From the NCBI GenBank assembly GCA_030998225.1, contig JAPYXD010000737.1:2170001-2234000 (forward strand): 64,000 bases of DNA. Direction: 5' to 3'. Within the stretch, counting starts at the first letter, position 1. Each line of letters opens with the position of its first letter. Below, piece by piece: positions 43,540 to 54,103 of this stretch. A program made the position numbers and the translations under genes. The notes below the pieces were generated by a model. The model did no database searches. It saw nothing but the letters and a program-made list of their open reading frames with translations, and had not been told where the DNA came from. This DNA comes from Diplolepis rosae (lineage: Eukaryota; Arthropoda; Insecta; Hymenoptera; Diplolepididae).

Positions 43540-43990
43540 GGTGAAAGCGGAGGCCAATGAAAATTGTCATTTTTCGATGTGATTCGATTACCGAAGAATT
43601 CCTTCAATAAGTCCATTGTTTTGCGTGGTGTGTGGCATGTAGCGCCGTCTTCTTAAAACCAATAGCCTTCCATATCATTTTCACGCAAATCTGAATTTCT
43701 GATGCTGAATTTTAGAATCATAAAAATTTTTAGAAGCTGCCTAAAATTAATGGATTTTACGAACTTACCTGTTAAGAAGTTCGATCGGCATTATTTGAGT
43801 CGTCTCGTATGAATAAATCGTAATCTAGATGTTCCAACTGCATTGCGATTTGTCAAAAGGAATCTTTATTAGCATAAAAATTTGTGACTCAAATTTATCC
43901 ACCGAATTCTTAATAGCGGTCTCATAAAGACGATTATAACGACTGAAAATATCCGAAATTTGGCGATATGTATATTTCACAGACATTTTA
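43540..43990 (-). pseudogene. mariner-like transposase relic (WFxxDGATCHT type)
   Basis: Near 43990-43850 the minus strand reads KYTYRQISDIFSRYNRLYET and IKNSVDKFES, a helix-turn-helix start. Near 43660-43545 it reads EDGATCHTPRKTMDLLKEFF and NFHWPPLSPDL, the second- and third-aspartate blocks of a distinct IS630/Tc1/mariner-type family. The part between is missing or unreadable. Confidence 0.6.
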
Positions 43991-43999
43991 GTAATGGAT

Positions 44000-44717
44000 T
44001 ACTAGAAAAAAACCGCGAATTTCTAAATCTTGTACGAAAATTACCCTTTAATATTTTTACGTCAGTCATTATACTGATAATTCAGTTTAAAGACAATGAA
44101 AGAAAAATTCATATAATTTTTAAATTTTCATTACTGTGATAGAAACCAAAGTTGACGGTATTAAAAATATTGAGAAAATAGTTTTGAGATTGAAAATTTT
44201 TTTTAGTCCAATTACTTTTTTCAACCATTTATTAAGAAAAAAAATCTGTTGCTATTGTAATATCTGATAATAAAATGTTCAACTTAAAAAAATTGAATTT
44301 TCTACCAAATTGAAATATTTTAGACATATTAAAATATACATGTTTACCAATTAAAAAATCATTTATTTGTCTTTATAAAAATTAAATTATTCTTTCAAAT
44401 GTGCATTTTGTTACATAAAATAATTCAAAATTATTTCGTAAAAGTTAATTAACTTTTATGAGATTGGGCAAACTGTAGTATACATCACAAAATTGCGAAT
44501 TCATGAAGTTTTTTCATTATTTTTTAATATAATTCTAATTTTTTAAATATTATATTTATTTTTAAATGATATGAAAAGTAATTTCTTTGTCGCTTTATCC
44601 TTACAGTAAAATGGGTCCTAAAAAATCTAGATTGGCAACATACTGCCCTAGTTACAAATATAAATTTTCATGGGTCGAAAAAGACAAGTGTCCGACTAAA
44701 GTTTTTTTTTTTTTCTA
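44000..44717. other. AT-rich intron sequence
   Basis: Very AT-rich, with no open frame of interest; poly-T at 44702-44714 precedes the SINE. Confidence 0.3.
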
Positions 44718-44985
44718 ACAGCTCACTGTAAAAGCAGTTTTGAATATAACGGCAATCGAAAGACCTGGGCTCGAATCCCAGCGCAGTCGAAAGCGTCATT
44801 TTTTCCACAGAAAGATTTTCAAATTCTTTAAATATTGAATTTATTTGCATTATTTGCGATATAAGAGTTTGAAATTGTCTACGAGGACACCTGTCGACAA
44901 CGTATCCTATCTGATACGCGACTAGTGATCCTCCGATAATGTAGGCAGTGACAAAAATTTCAAACTCAACTAATTAATAAAATGT
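44718..44985 (+). repeat. SINE, tRNA-headed, copy with tail
   Basis: The head contains a degraded box A (AGCTCACTG) and a good box B (GGGCTCGAATCCC), then AGCGCAGTCGAAAGCGTCA. The tail of ~105 bases (44869-44975) begins GAGTTTGAAATTGTCTACGA and ends GACAAAAATTTCAAACTC, so its ends form an inverted pair. The tail is practically identical to the one at 58.58 kb. Confidence 0.85.
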
Positions 44986-45119
44986 AACCCTTGCACTTGA
45001 AATTCGCGACAGAGTACAAGCTTTCAAAAAAGTTATAGCACACATCTCGTTGCTTTTTTTGTAATAACAATATAGTACATTTTTATAAACAATTGAATTT
45101 TTTTTTAATTTGGAACTAA

Positions 45120-45499
45120 TTTTTTTCCGATTTATAAAATCTGTCCCGCCCATTGCAGCGGTTCACTGCCACACGTGCTTCGATTCCGAGCATGCCTGTC
45201 TGTGACAGTCAAAAGTCAGGGGTCGAGCGTAATGTGCTCGGTAGGCTCCTGACTTCGACTTCTAGTTATTTTTGTTGATAAATTCTAATGACAGGTTACC
45301 TGAGGGGAGAGGTTAAACTCCCGTGGAACCTATTCCTATCTGCCAGACCAAGAGTTTCGATCATACATTACACTGAATTTTAATCACTATTTCCTTCATG
45401 CCTTTCACACACGGTGCACCACGAGATCCACCCGCACGAGATCACCGCCCGGTCGATGGCGATCAATACTCGTGCCACGGACGAGGCTTCAGAGCTAAA
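45120..45499. other. GC-richer unclassified stretch
   Basis: No gene recognised left of the foldback element; a comparable stretch lies on its other side (46840-47200). Both differ in composition from the AT-rich surroundings and may be one earlier insertion split by the foldback, but I see no proof. Confidence 0.3.
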
Positions 45500-46836
45500 C
45501 CAAGCAACAGGGAATTTGTCATGACATTATTTATTTCAGAAAACGGACTGCGCCATCAGAAGAGAGGTTGGTCATAGGGTAATTGTGTCATGTTTTGGAC
45601 AACAAAATATGATTTATAAATTTGTTATTAACATTTAAGACAAAAAAATCGCACATTTTTTAGTTTTTTGTTTATCAAATTAAAGGTAATTATCCAATCT
45701 TTATGACATTAATTGAAAAGTTGTAGAAAACTTAATTTCGAACAATATGAGTCGTCGCTTGATCTGATTGGATAATTAGAAGCGGAGAAAATTCTGAAAA
45801 ACCGGGAAATTGAGCTTTTGTTAAACAAATTAATATCTCAGTTAATTTCTAACTTTTCAGGTTGAGGTTTGATGGAAAAGAAACCGACTTTATGCTCTTC
45901 AAATGTATAAAAAAAGAACACTTTAAGATAATACGTTTCCGCGCTATTGACACATTAATTTATTTCATGCGTTAATTGTAAAATGACTGCTTGCCGCAGA
46001 GGTAGTCCGATTTTTATATTGAAAACGGCCTTTAAAAATATAAATCAAGCACAATAGAACGTCAATCTTGGTTTTTCGCTAAAATGTTGCAAAGTTTATT
46101 AAAAAAAGGTCCAAACATGGCTCTAAACGCTTGAACGCAGCAAAGTGACAGTGGTGGGGGGAGAAGGCGAGTAGGCTCACTGTGTCACTTTGCTGCGTTC
46201 AAGCGTTTAAAGCCATGTTTGGACCTTTTTTTAATAAACTTTGCAACATTTTAGCGAAAAACCAAGATTGACGTTCTGTTGTGCTTGATTTATACTTTTA
46301 AAAGCCGTTTTCAAAATAAAAATCAGACCACCTCTGCGGCAAGCAGACATTTTACAATTAACGCATGAAATAAATTAAAGTGTCAATAGCGCGGAAACGT
46401 ATTATCTTAAAGTGTTCTTTTTTTTATACATTTAAAGAGCATAAAGTCGGTCACTTTTCCACCAAACCTCAACCTGAAAAGTTAAAAATTAACTGAGACA
46501 TTAATTTGTTTAGCAAAAGCTCAATTTTCCGAATTTTCTCCGCTTCTAATTATCCAATCAGATCGAACGGGGCCTCATTTTGTTCGCAACTCAATTTTCT
46601 ACAACTTTTCAATTAATGTTATTAATATTGGGTAATTACCTTTAATGTTATAAACAAAAAACTAAAAAAAGTGCGATTTTTTGGTCTTAAATGTTAATAA
46701 AAAATTTATAAATCATATTTCGTTGTCCAAAACATGACACAATTACTCTATGACCAACCTCTCTTCTGATGGCGCAGTCCGTTTTCTGAAATAAATAATG
46801 TCATAAATCATTCATAATAAATTCCCTGTTGCTTGG
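45500..46836. mobile_element. 1337-bp foldback palindrome
   Basis: Two arms of about 650 bases in inverted orientation around a spacer of about 24 bases (46154-46177). The left starts CCAAGCAACAGGGAATTTGT and the right ends with its inverted copy, CCCTGTTGCTTGG. The inner 90 bases of the arms are almost perfect, while the outer parts carry indels (a ~14-base insertion near 46808). No coding content. A single arm of the same family lies at 18366-18932. The transcript of either strand would fold into a long double-stranded RNA. Confidence 0.9.
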
Positions 46837-47341
46837 TCTAAGCGATGGAGGAAATAGCTCGACACGACGGCACGACACGTTAGCACACCACGAAGAGGAT
46901 CCTTGGTGCGTTAGGCGGATGTGAGTCCCGCCTGCTCAAGAACATCAAGGAGAGGAGTTCTCCGTCGCTTTATTGAAAGGTTGTCAACAAACTAACCTGT
47001 GCGACGAGGTTAATCCCGGTAATCGCCACGTGGCGGCGCGTGCTCGGCGTACCTTCGCCACCTGTTGCTCGCGATGATGAACTCAGCGTAGATGTCGGTA
47101 ATGTCGGTAAGCTTGGTAAGCGCCATCGACTTCCGGTTTCACCAGCATGCCAGCGGATCTCGCCATTCTCAATTCATTCCATTATTGTGGTCAAAATACA
47201 TTGTCAAATTATAAAATTGCCCGTTGAAAATTTGGAATTATTGTGTTTAAATTAATTCTTTATAAATATATAAAAACAATCAACAATAACCACTGTCACC
47301 TTATATCAGGATTAAAACCGTGATGAGATTTAGTTAGATAA

Positions 47342-47355
47342 GGGGGGGGGGGGGG
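47342..47355. repeat. poly-G tract
   Basis: 14 consecutive G on the plus strand. Other long C/G runs are at 29150-29166, 35031-35041 and 59728-59742. Confidence 0.9.
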
Positions 47356-47538
47356 CAAGATTTTCGGCAATCTCTCACCTTAGAGAAGGTTTATTCAACT
47401 GATATGAAACTTATGGCAATAACGTTAAAATATAAGTGAAATATTAGAAAAGCAGAGAGGAAAAATTTCTGGCCAGTACCGTATGAACAAGTCAAGTCAC
47501 CTAGTAAGATAATTAGTAGTTAGATACATCAGAAGTAT

Positions 47539-48039
47539 TGTGGCCGTTTTTCGCGAGGTGCTCGGCTCAAGCGCATCAATTGCATTCAATACCGTTCCCC
47601 AGAGATGGTTTCGTTCGGTTTTAACAGCTCATAATAAATAACATCAGCGTCTTTGAAGGTTTTTGGCTTTCCTTCACGCGGACGGTCGTCAACATCATAA
47701 TTACCGTCTTTGAAGCGCCGGAACCAATTTCGGCACGTTATTTCACTTAGAGCAGCATCTCCGTAAACTTTTTGGAGCTCTCAGTACGCGTCAGCCGCCG
47801 TTTTTTCGAATGAAAGAAGAAAATCAACACTTCCCCCAAATGATGATTATTTGACACAAAATCAGACATTTTCACACAACCAGAAGTATATGAATGCAAA
47901 ACAAAATCACTAATGTGTCAAAACGGTTTGATTACCATATTTCTAAGCTTGGTTCATGCCGTTTTGGATATCTCAAAATCGACTAGCACTTACTGCTGGA
48001 GCCTTCTATTGACAAACAGCGGGAACTTAGTTGCGCACT
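47539..48039 (-). mobile_element. internally deleted mariner, copy B
   Basis: Minus-strand copy of the family at 4285-5124. Its 5' TIR is 48016-48039, followed by TA. The start of the transposase, the helix-turn-helix region and the linker run down to about 47645. The sequence then crosses to the VIYYELLKPNETI block at the same point as copy A, with GATGTTATTTATTATGAG shared. It is cut off at 47539 after CGGCCACAATAC. No 3' TIR. Confidence 0.82.
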
Positions 48040-49041
48040 TACTATATAAATCATTTCCGCAATCAATATTTTTGATAAATTATTTTCTTTATGGATTATT
48101 TTGATTTTGTTTCAATCAAAACTATGGTCACAGTTCTCAATTATGTGTTTAGTAATTACACTATGGTACTTGGAATTAAGTTTAATGTTGTTTTTATGTT
48201 CATTACATCTTGTTTTAAGGAGTCTTTTTGTCTGCCCCACATAACTCTGACTTCAATAATGGTTTTAACATTATAATTGTAGCGATGTATTGCCGCTCTC
48301 CAATTTTCTAAGGTAACCTTTTCTATTCTTTTGTTTGCATGGTCATATTTTCCTTTTTTCATAATCTTAACTGTAAATTTCGTTTTCTCTTTTATTTTAT
48401 GTATTAAAATGTTCATTTTGTACTGAATACATGTAGGCCCTGAAGAGGAAGGCTGTGTGTCTTCGAAACGTTGGCCAGTTATTAATAAACAACAATATCT
48501 GACATCTAGTCCAGCTCGGTCATCTTCTTACCTTCCTGAATGATTAACTAACTGGACATACATTCAAACGAATCTGGAATAATTAATTAGTTGTAATGTA
48601 AATTGTTGTGATATTGAATGCAAGAACTCATGTTGGAAAGACTTGACCAAGATTTTTAGGGGGGACTTGACCAAGTGGTAATAAGCCGATTTTTCGACCT
48701 ATAAGGTAATTTATCATAATTCGCGTGTGTGCTGGACTCATAACCCACTAAGTAATTAGTTTGAAGAATTAGTGTAATATGTTAATATTACTATGATTTG
48801 TAATTATCCCTCTTTTGTTATCGACCTCTATGCAAATGTTTATACTATGTTCTTAAAAAGTTTTCCAACGTTGTGTTATATTTTCATTATTTAACTGAAA
48901 ATCTGGTCAAGTCTCCTCAGTCTCCCCTATATCGGTCAAAAATTTCCGAATTCCCGTTTTTTTCGTGAAAATTGTTATATAGGGGTTTTCGGAGATGCTG
49001 ATTACGAATACGTCACCACATTTATCGAATTTCAAATGGTA
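48040..49041. other. mixed non-coding stretch, possible Penelope-like 3' end
   Basis: The segment 48430-48480 (CCCTGAAGAGGAAGGCTGTG, then TTCGAAACGTT) resembles the CTGAAGA...CGAAACGTT signature that I associate with 3' ends of Penelope-type retroelements. No reverse transcriptase is readable nearby; the minus frame at 48156-48416 is basic and unrecognised. Weak. Confidence 0.3.
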
Positions 49042-49775
49042 TTGGGTTGGCAACAAAGTAATTTCGTTTTTTTTCATGATTTTCAAAGCAAGATTACTGA
49101 TACAAATAACGAACATTAATCAATTATGTATTTACCATGATAACCTTTTGCCATCTTTCAGTCAGCTTCATAATTCCGCTTTCGTAGAAAGTTTGGTTCT
49201 TAGAGGCAAAAAGCTGAATCAACTCATTTTTGACAGCCTCATTTGAATCGAATGTTTTTCCATTCAAATGGTTTTGAAGTAAACGAAAGAAATGATAATC
49301 GGATGGTGCCTAACTCCAATAATTTTTTGCGAGTGACCAACGATGTATGTGGTCTGGCATTATCTTGATGGAAGATGATGCTTTTACGAGACGACAGTTC
49401 TGTCCGCTTTTCCTTGATTTCTTTTTCCAATTTCATTAGCTGGCGACAGTAGACATTCGAATTAATAGTTTGGTTCCTTGGGAGCAGCTCATAATAAACA
49501 ATACCTTTGAAATTCCACAAAACACTCAGCATAACCTTCTTTTGATGAATATCGACTTTTGATGTCGATTGTGCAGACTCATCTTGCTTGCTCCATGATC
49601 TTTTTCGCACGACGTTTTTCATCGTCCGTTATAATTCGCTTTAAAAGTGGATTGGTTTCGTTACGTTTCAGCAGTGAATCGCATATGAAAATTTGTTTGG
49701 TGAGTTGAATTTCGTTCAATTTGTCAGAAATCCAAATATCGAGCTTATTAACGTAACCAATTACCAATTATTACC
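49042..49775 (-). mobile_element. mariner remnant, third relative of the 1999-2910 family
   Basis: TA at 49040-49041, then the 3' TIR TTGGGTTGGCAACAAAGTAA. The coding parts are KKVMLSVLWNFKGIVYYELL, NQTINSNVYCRQLMKLEKEI and KSIIFHQDNARPHTSLVTRK (second aspartate); the third-aspartate block is damaged by a deletion at 49310. Linker and first-aspartate pieces (KRIITDDEKR) lie at 49770-49610 in another frame. Ends near 49775 without a 5' TIR. Confidence 0.75.
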
Positions 49776-49884
49776 TTTTCAAGTTAACTGTTATAAACAA
49801 ATCAAATTAATAAATAGTCTGTATTATAGATTGTTCCTTTGCATAGTGTATTTATGCATTCAAATTATTATTTTGTATCGATAA

Positions 49885-51185
49885 GATGATACATGATAAT
49901 GAAAATTTATCATCCGATTTTATTTGGTAATTTTATAAACAAATTGTATATACAAATGCACGTTGAGAACATTTTTTGCCAGAAAGAAATTCATTTCCCT
50001 TCTAATTCTCCTTGTCCCCCCTGTGCGAGAGTTTTCCCTGAGTTGAACGTTACCAAAATGCATTGCCTTTTTAATAATGAGTGGCAAAGTAAACGTGGCT
50101 ATTTCTAAGATTTTTGGGGGTCGTAGATTATGAATCTGAAGTCAAAATCTCAAAATTCAATTTGGTGATCTCGTTTCACCAAAAAAACCCTATGCTTGAT
50201 TGCTATATTGGATCCGCCATTTTAAATTTTAAAATTCTGACTGTAGATTCGTAATCAGCGTCCTTGAAAAACCCCGTGTAAGAGTTTTAAGGCCGATTTA
50301 AGTACTTTTAGGGCACTCTTTCAAGAATGAAAAATTTAAAAATTATTGCATGGATTTTCTCTTTTTATCATCAATTTTCATAAAAATATGCGCAAAATTC
50401 GATACCGCAACTCAGTCCATCTTAAAATATTAGTCTCAAGCCTTAATTTGCGAGATCGCAGGCCTCTCTAAGTGAATTCATTGCAAAGTTAGAAAAGAAG
50501 ATGTTGCGAAGAGTATACTCATCATTCCGACTACCGTAACATCTCCGCTCCAACGAGTATACTCGGGATATGACGTAGGTGGGTTAAAATATATTGCTAA
50601 TATAGTTCTGCAGTTTGGAGATCGTACAATTTAAACTTCGCGGCATCGATTATTCGTCCACAAGAAAGAACTTGTATGTGGAGTTATACAAGTGGTATTG
50701 CATGCCATCATCTGTACATAAAATCCTTGTGCACGGCGGAAAAATCATTGATTTATTTTTAAATCCAATCGGCATATTATCAGAAGAAGCTTAAGAAGCC
50801 CGAAACAAAGATTTTGTACGATTTTGTGAGTGGTCTACTTGAAAATGTAGCCTGTTTGTAACAAATATTGGTTTGATTCACCAACTACTGATCTTTTTTT
50901 ATGCATACTTGACATATCCTAGAGAAGAATGGCAACAAATTTATAGTGTCCTTGGTCCTGGAGCTCTTGAGCTTCTTATGACAAATGAAGAATGTTAAAA
51001 ATTGCCCATAACATACATTTATTTTTATAAATTGTTTGTAAAATTAACAAAAAAATTTCGAGTAATGCATGTTATCCACTAAACCACAAATGCCATCAGC
51101 GTGCATTTGTTTATATAATTTATTTATAAAATAAGCAAGTGATATCGGATGATAAATTTTCATTATTACCCTGGCGGGTCGCATG
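49885..51185. mobile_element. element with ~85-bp inverted ends around a broken gene
   Basis: The left end (ATGAAAATTTATCATCCGAT ... CAAATGCACGTTGAG at 49897-49975) is matched in inverted orientation by 51095-51180 (CAGCGTGCATTTGTTTATAT ... ATGATAAATTTTCATTA). Between them lies the VHKILVHG pseudogene and one satellite-like unit (50100-50290). Shorter, direct copies of the end sequence occur at 52400-52465 and 52540-52565. Confidence 0.55.
50620..51000 (+). pseudogene. repeat-family protein of unknown function (VHKILVHG family)
   Basis: The plus strand reads NLYVELYKWYCMPSSVHKIL, then VHGGKIIDLFLNPIG, ILSEEA-stop-EARNKDFVRF, and later a degraded NIGLIHQLL. I remember this C-terminal block (PxSVHKxLxHG, LPIGxLSEEAQExRNKDF) as frequent in uncharacterised, highly repeated proteins of insects and other invertebrates. 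Function unknown to me; two or more stops here. Confidence 0.6.
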
Positions 51186-51232
51186 AAACGAAGTGCCACC
51201 GAATTGGGTATCCTTTCGGTAACAAAACAGTC

Positions 51233-51643
51233 AACTGAATAAATGGCGAAAAATTAACACTTAAAATGTTGATCGTGTGATTATATGTTGAAATTGACCT
51301 AATAAACTTAACAATGAAAATCGATAATTCAATTCCCGGGCTGTATAAAATAGAAAAAATACGATGACAAATTTTTATTCTGGAAAATTAACATGCAATT
51401 GAGAACAGAGTCTTAAACATTATTATTTACAGAAATTTATTTCCATACATAGGTACTAACAACAGTGAACTTGAAGCCGCCTTCACCAGAAGTGAAAATT
51501 CGACATCGTGTTTTTTCTATTTTCTACAGCCCAAAAATAAAATTATCGATTCCTATTGTTAAGTTTGTAAGGTTAATTTAAACAATGAATCACACTATCA
51601 ACATTTCAAGTCTTAATTTTGCCCCATTTATTCAGATCAGTTT
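51233..51643. repeat. small foldback element
   Basis: Arms of about 150 bases: left 51233-51385 (with AATGTTGATCGTGTGATT and AATCGATAATTC) and right 51490-51643 in inverted orientation, with about 20% differences. Outside it, GGAAGTTCAAAAGTTGATA at 51650 is exactly inverted at 52319-52337, suggesting a larger nested hairpin. Confidence 0.7.
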
Positions 51644-52574
51644 AGTATGGAAGTTCAAAAGTTGATAAGCGCTAACTGTGGAATTTAATAGGAGCGCAGA
51701 AAAACGTTCGCATTTTGGTTTTTATCATTATAAATTCCAATCGATACATAGAATAAGTAGTAATTTATTACTGTCTTTTCTTGAAATTTTTTTTGTGAGT
51801 ACCACTGTTTGCCATTGTTTGAAATGCTTCGCTGTTGTAAGGATTAGACAATTAATGAAAGGGGATACAAGTAGAGTAATGACGCGCCAACAATACTGAC
51901 ATTGCAATTTTGAGATTTCTTTGTACTACTCTTTTTAACACAAAATAGAGCTCGCAAAAAAAATCTAATATAAAGAACAACCTGGATTCAAATACAGCTA
52001 TACACAAAGAAAGCAACAGCATACAAAGATACATATAATCCTGTAGTACCTCTATTCTATGATAGATGTCATTTCGAGTCTCATTCGTCCTTAGAAACTG
52101 GCCCGACGACACGAAAAACATTGAACGCCCATAAGACTCAATAGGTACTTGTTAAGTTTTAAACTTTCGATACAAGTGGAGTTATCAAAAGTGCGAAATG
52201 GACCATCATTTTTTGTACATTAAAACGCGATAACAAATTGTCAATAATTATCCCGTGTTGGCGTTTGATTGTAGATCACTAAAATGAAAAAAAAATCGAT
52301 TTTGAAAAAAATGTCGCATATCAACTTTTGAACTTCCATGCTTCAATTGGGAACATACTTTGAGGAGGATTAGGAGAAAAATGGATTTCTTTCTGGCAAA
52401 AAATGCTCTCAGCGTGCATTTGTTTATTAAATTAACAAATGATATCGGATGAAAAATTTTCTTTACTAAAGACAATTGGCAACATAATTTGAAGAGAATA
52501 AGGAAAAGAAACGATTTCTCTCCTCCTATAAATGCCTTCAGCGTGTATTCGTTTATATAATTTGTTTTCATATA

Positions 52575-52980
52575 TCAAATATCCACAGAACTAGAACACA
52601 CAAGTAATTCCGAAAACGAGAGATCAATGAAGTTTAGGCGGCTAAGGAATGCATCCTGTCTTGTAATCAGAGTGTAGCCAATCGGCCAGGAAGTGGTTAT
52701 ATAAGTAGGGAAAAGGAAATCGGATGCTAAGAAAAGGTTCAATAAGTCGTCCGGTTCACAGAGCAACAAACGTTTATTGACTTGTCATGAGAGGGATGAG
52801 GTTCCGATTCCTCCTTCGTCTCCTACCGGTAAGAAACCTTTGGCGATCGTTGTCGGGGTCTTGCTTACCCCCTTTCGGGATTCCTCAACCTTGTTCGCCA
52901 TGATTCGAGCCTCTACCTTCCGAAGTAGGTCGGTGCCAGAAGAAGCTAGGGCCCTGCTGTAACTTCACGTTACAGCACTC
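52575..52980 (+). promoter_or_regulatory. promoter-like or LTR-like segment
   Basis: A moderately GC-rich stretch with CCAAT at about 52677, TATATAA at 52699-52705, and the palindrome GCTGTAAC/GTTACAGC at 52957-52977. It may be a solo LTR or part of an unrecognised element in the morgue intron. The open frame 52777-52962 has no ATG. Weak. Confidence 0.3.
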
Positions 52981-53183
52981 ATTTTTTTGATGTAATAGAC
53001 ACTGAAACTCGAAAACCCTTTCATATGCACACCTACATGTGAATTTTCATTTGACAAGGATATATTCAGGGTTTAAAGGGATAATTGATGGCGCCATTAA
53101 TGACTTGATGGCGCGCTTCCCGTTCATCGACCTGTTCGCTTAATTGTAATTTCTTACTATAATGTTGAATTTTCTTTTTTCAG

Positions 53184-54103
53184 AAAACAGATGATGAAGA
53201 TTCAGGAAATGATGAACCGACTGATTTGTGTTACAATACTGAACGAAGAGCTAGTCAACAACAATACAACTTAGCACACAAAGCTGGTGATTCCAGGCGT
53301 GACATGCAATGCGTTCTAAATTCTCCTCAGGAACCTTTTCTCAGGGTAGAAAAAGACAGAATTCAGAAAAATAATCTTGTTCTCCAAAAAAATGTCAACA
53401 ACGACATTCAAAATGGCCAGTCTCAGAATCTTCTTAAAGAGGTTTTCTCGAGTTCTGATGATTTTCTCGCATCTATAGGGGTAACAGGTTTAAAAAGTAC
53501 CATACAATGTCCATGGAACTTCCACCTATCTCCAGAAATAAGAGAACCATCTAGACCGAGAAACCTGTTGGAAAGATTAGAGATGTTAACAAATTATCAA
53601 CATATTAAACATGCACCTAGTAACGACTCTGAACTCGTCGAAAGGTTGCCACCAGAAGTTCTGTTAACAGTATTTTCTTACTTAGACGACTTAAGTTTGT
53701 GGTCTGCAGTAAACGTATGTCGTAGGTGGTATGGATTATTATCCACACATGTGACGTCGCAGCAGTGGCAGCAACATGTAAAATTACGTTGGCCCTTATA
53801 CAGGCCAGTCAGTTACGTTACCGATTGGTACAAAATATATGATCAACTCGTTTCGTCAACACCTTGTCGAATGTGTTTAATTCAAACATCTTTACAAACA
53901 AAATTCCCTAGAATCGAAGAAAACTCCTGGCGAAGAAACAGGCTACGAAGCGAATTAAAAGGTTTGAGAGTTGATCCACCAGAAGGTATAGAAGCTATGC
54001 CTTTGGATCAGATGTGTTATCACTGGCAAGCCACTATAACTGGTCCTGCGGGAAGTCCATATGAAGGAGGATTGTTCTTTTTATATCTACAAGTTCCACA
54101 TAG
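53184..54103 (+). CDS. morgue: morgue orthologue, F-box and E2-domain exon
   Basis: A 920-bp exon (306 codons plus two bases). The acceptor TTTTCTTTTTTCAG ends at 53183; the donor GTATGA is at 54104. It enters in phase 0, as the zinc-finger exon requires. Residues 1-14 are acidic (KTDDEDSGNDEP), and a long polar linker follows to about 150. The F-box covers about residues 152-189 (LPPEVLLTVFSYLDDLSLWS, then VCRRWYGLL). From about 249 it enters a ubiquitin-conjugating (E2) fold (RLRSELKGLRVDPPEGIEAM, YHWQATITGPAGSPYEGGLF) and breaks at PHR. F-box plus E2 in one chain is, to my knowledge, unique to Morgue, where the E2 cysteine is replaced by glycine; that position lies in the missing next exon. 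Confidence 0.88.

Larger units (their letters stand above)
36388..53183 (+). other. 16.8-kb morgue intron, transposon-rich
   Basis: Inferred intron between the two recognised exons, GT at 36388 and AG at 53182-53183. It holds the satellite units, piggyBac and mariner relics, SINE, foldback elements and others listed separately. I found no extra exon inside it. The exon phases are compatible with direct joining. Confidence 0.7.

Noticed and set aside
45120..47200. Palindrome as two unrelated repeats
   Set aside because: Arms match in order over about 650 bases with a short spacer, so one foldback element is the simpler reading.
52777..52962. Plus-strand frame as a small gene or morgue exon
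   Set aside because: No ATG and no splice sites of quality; composition fits an LTR-like repeat.
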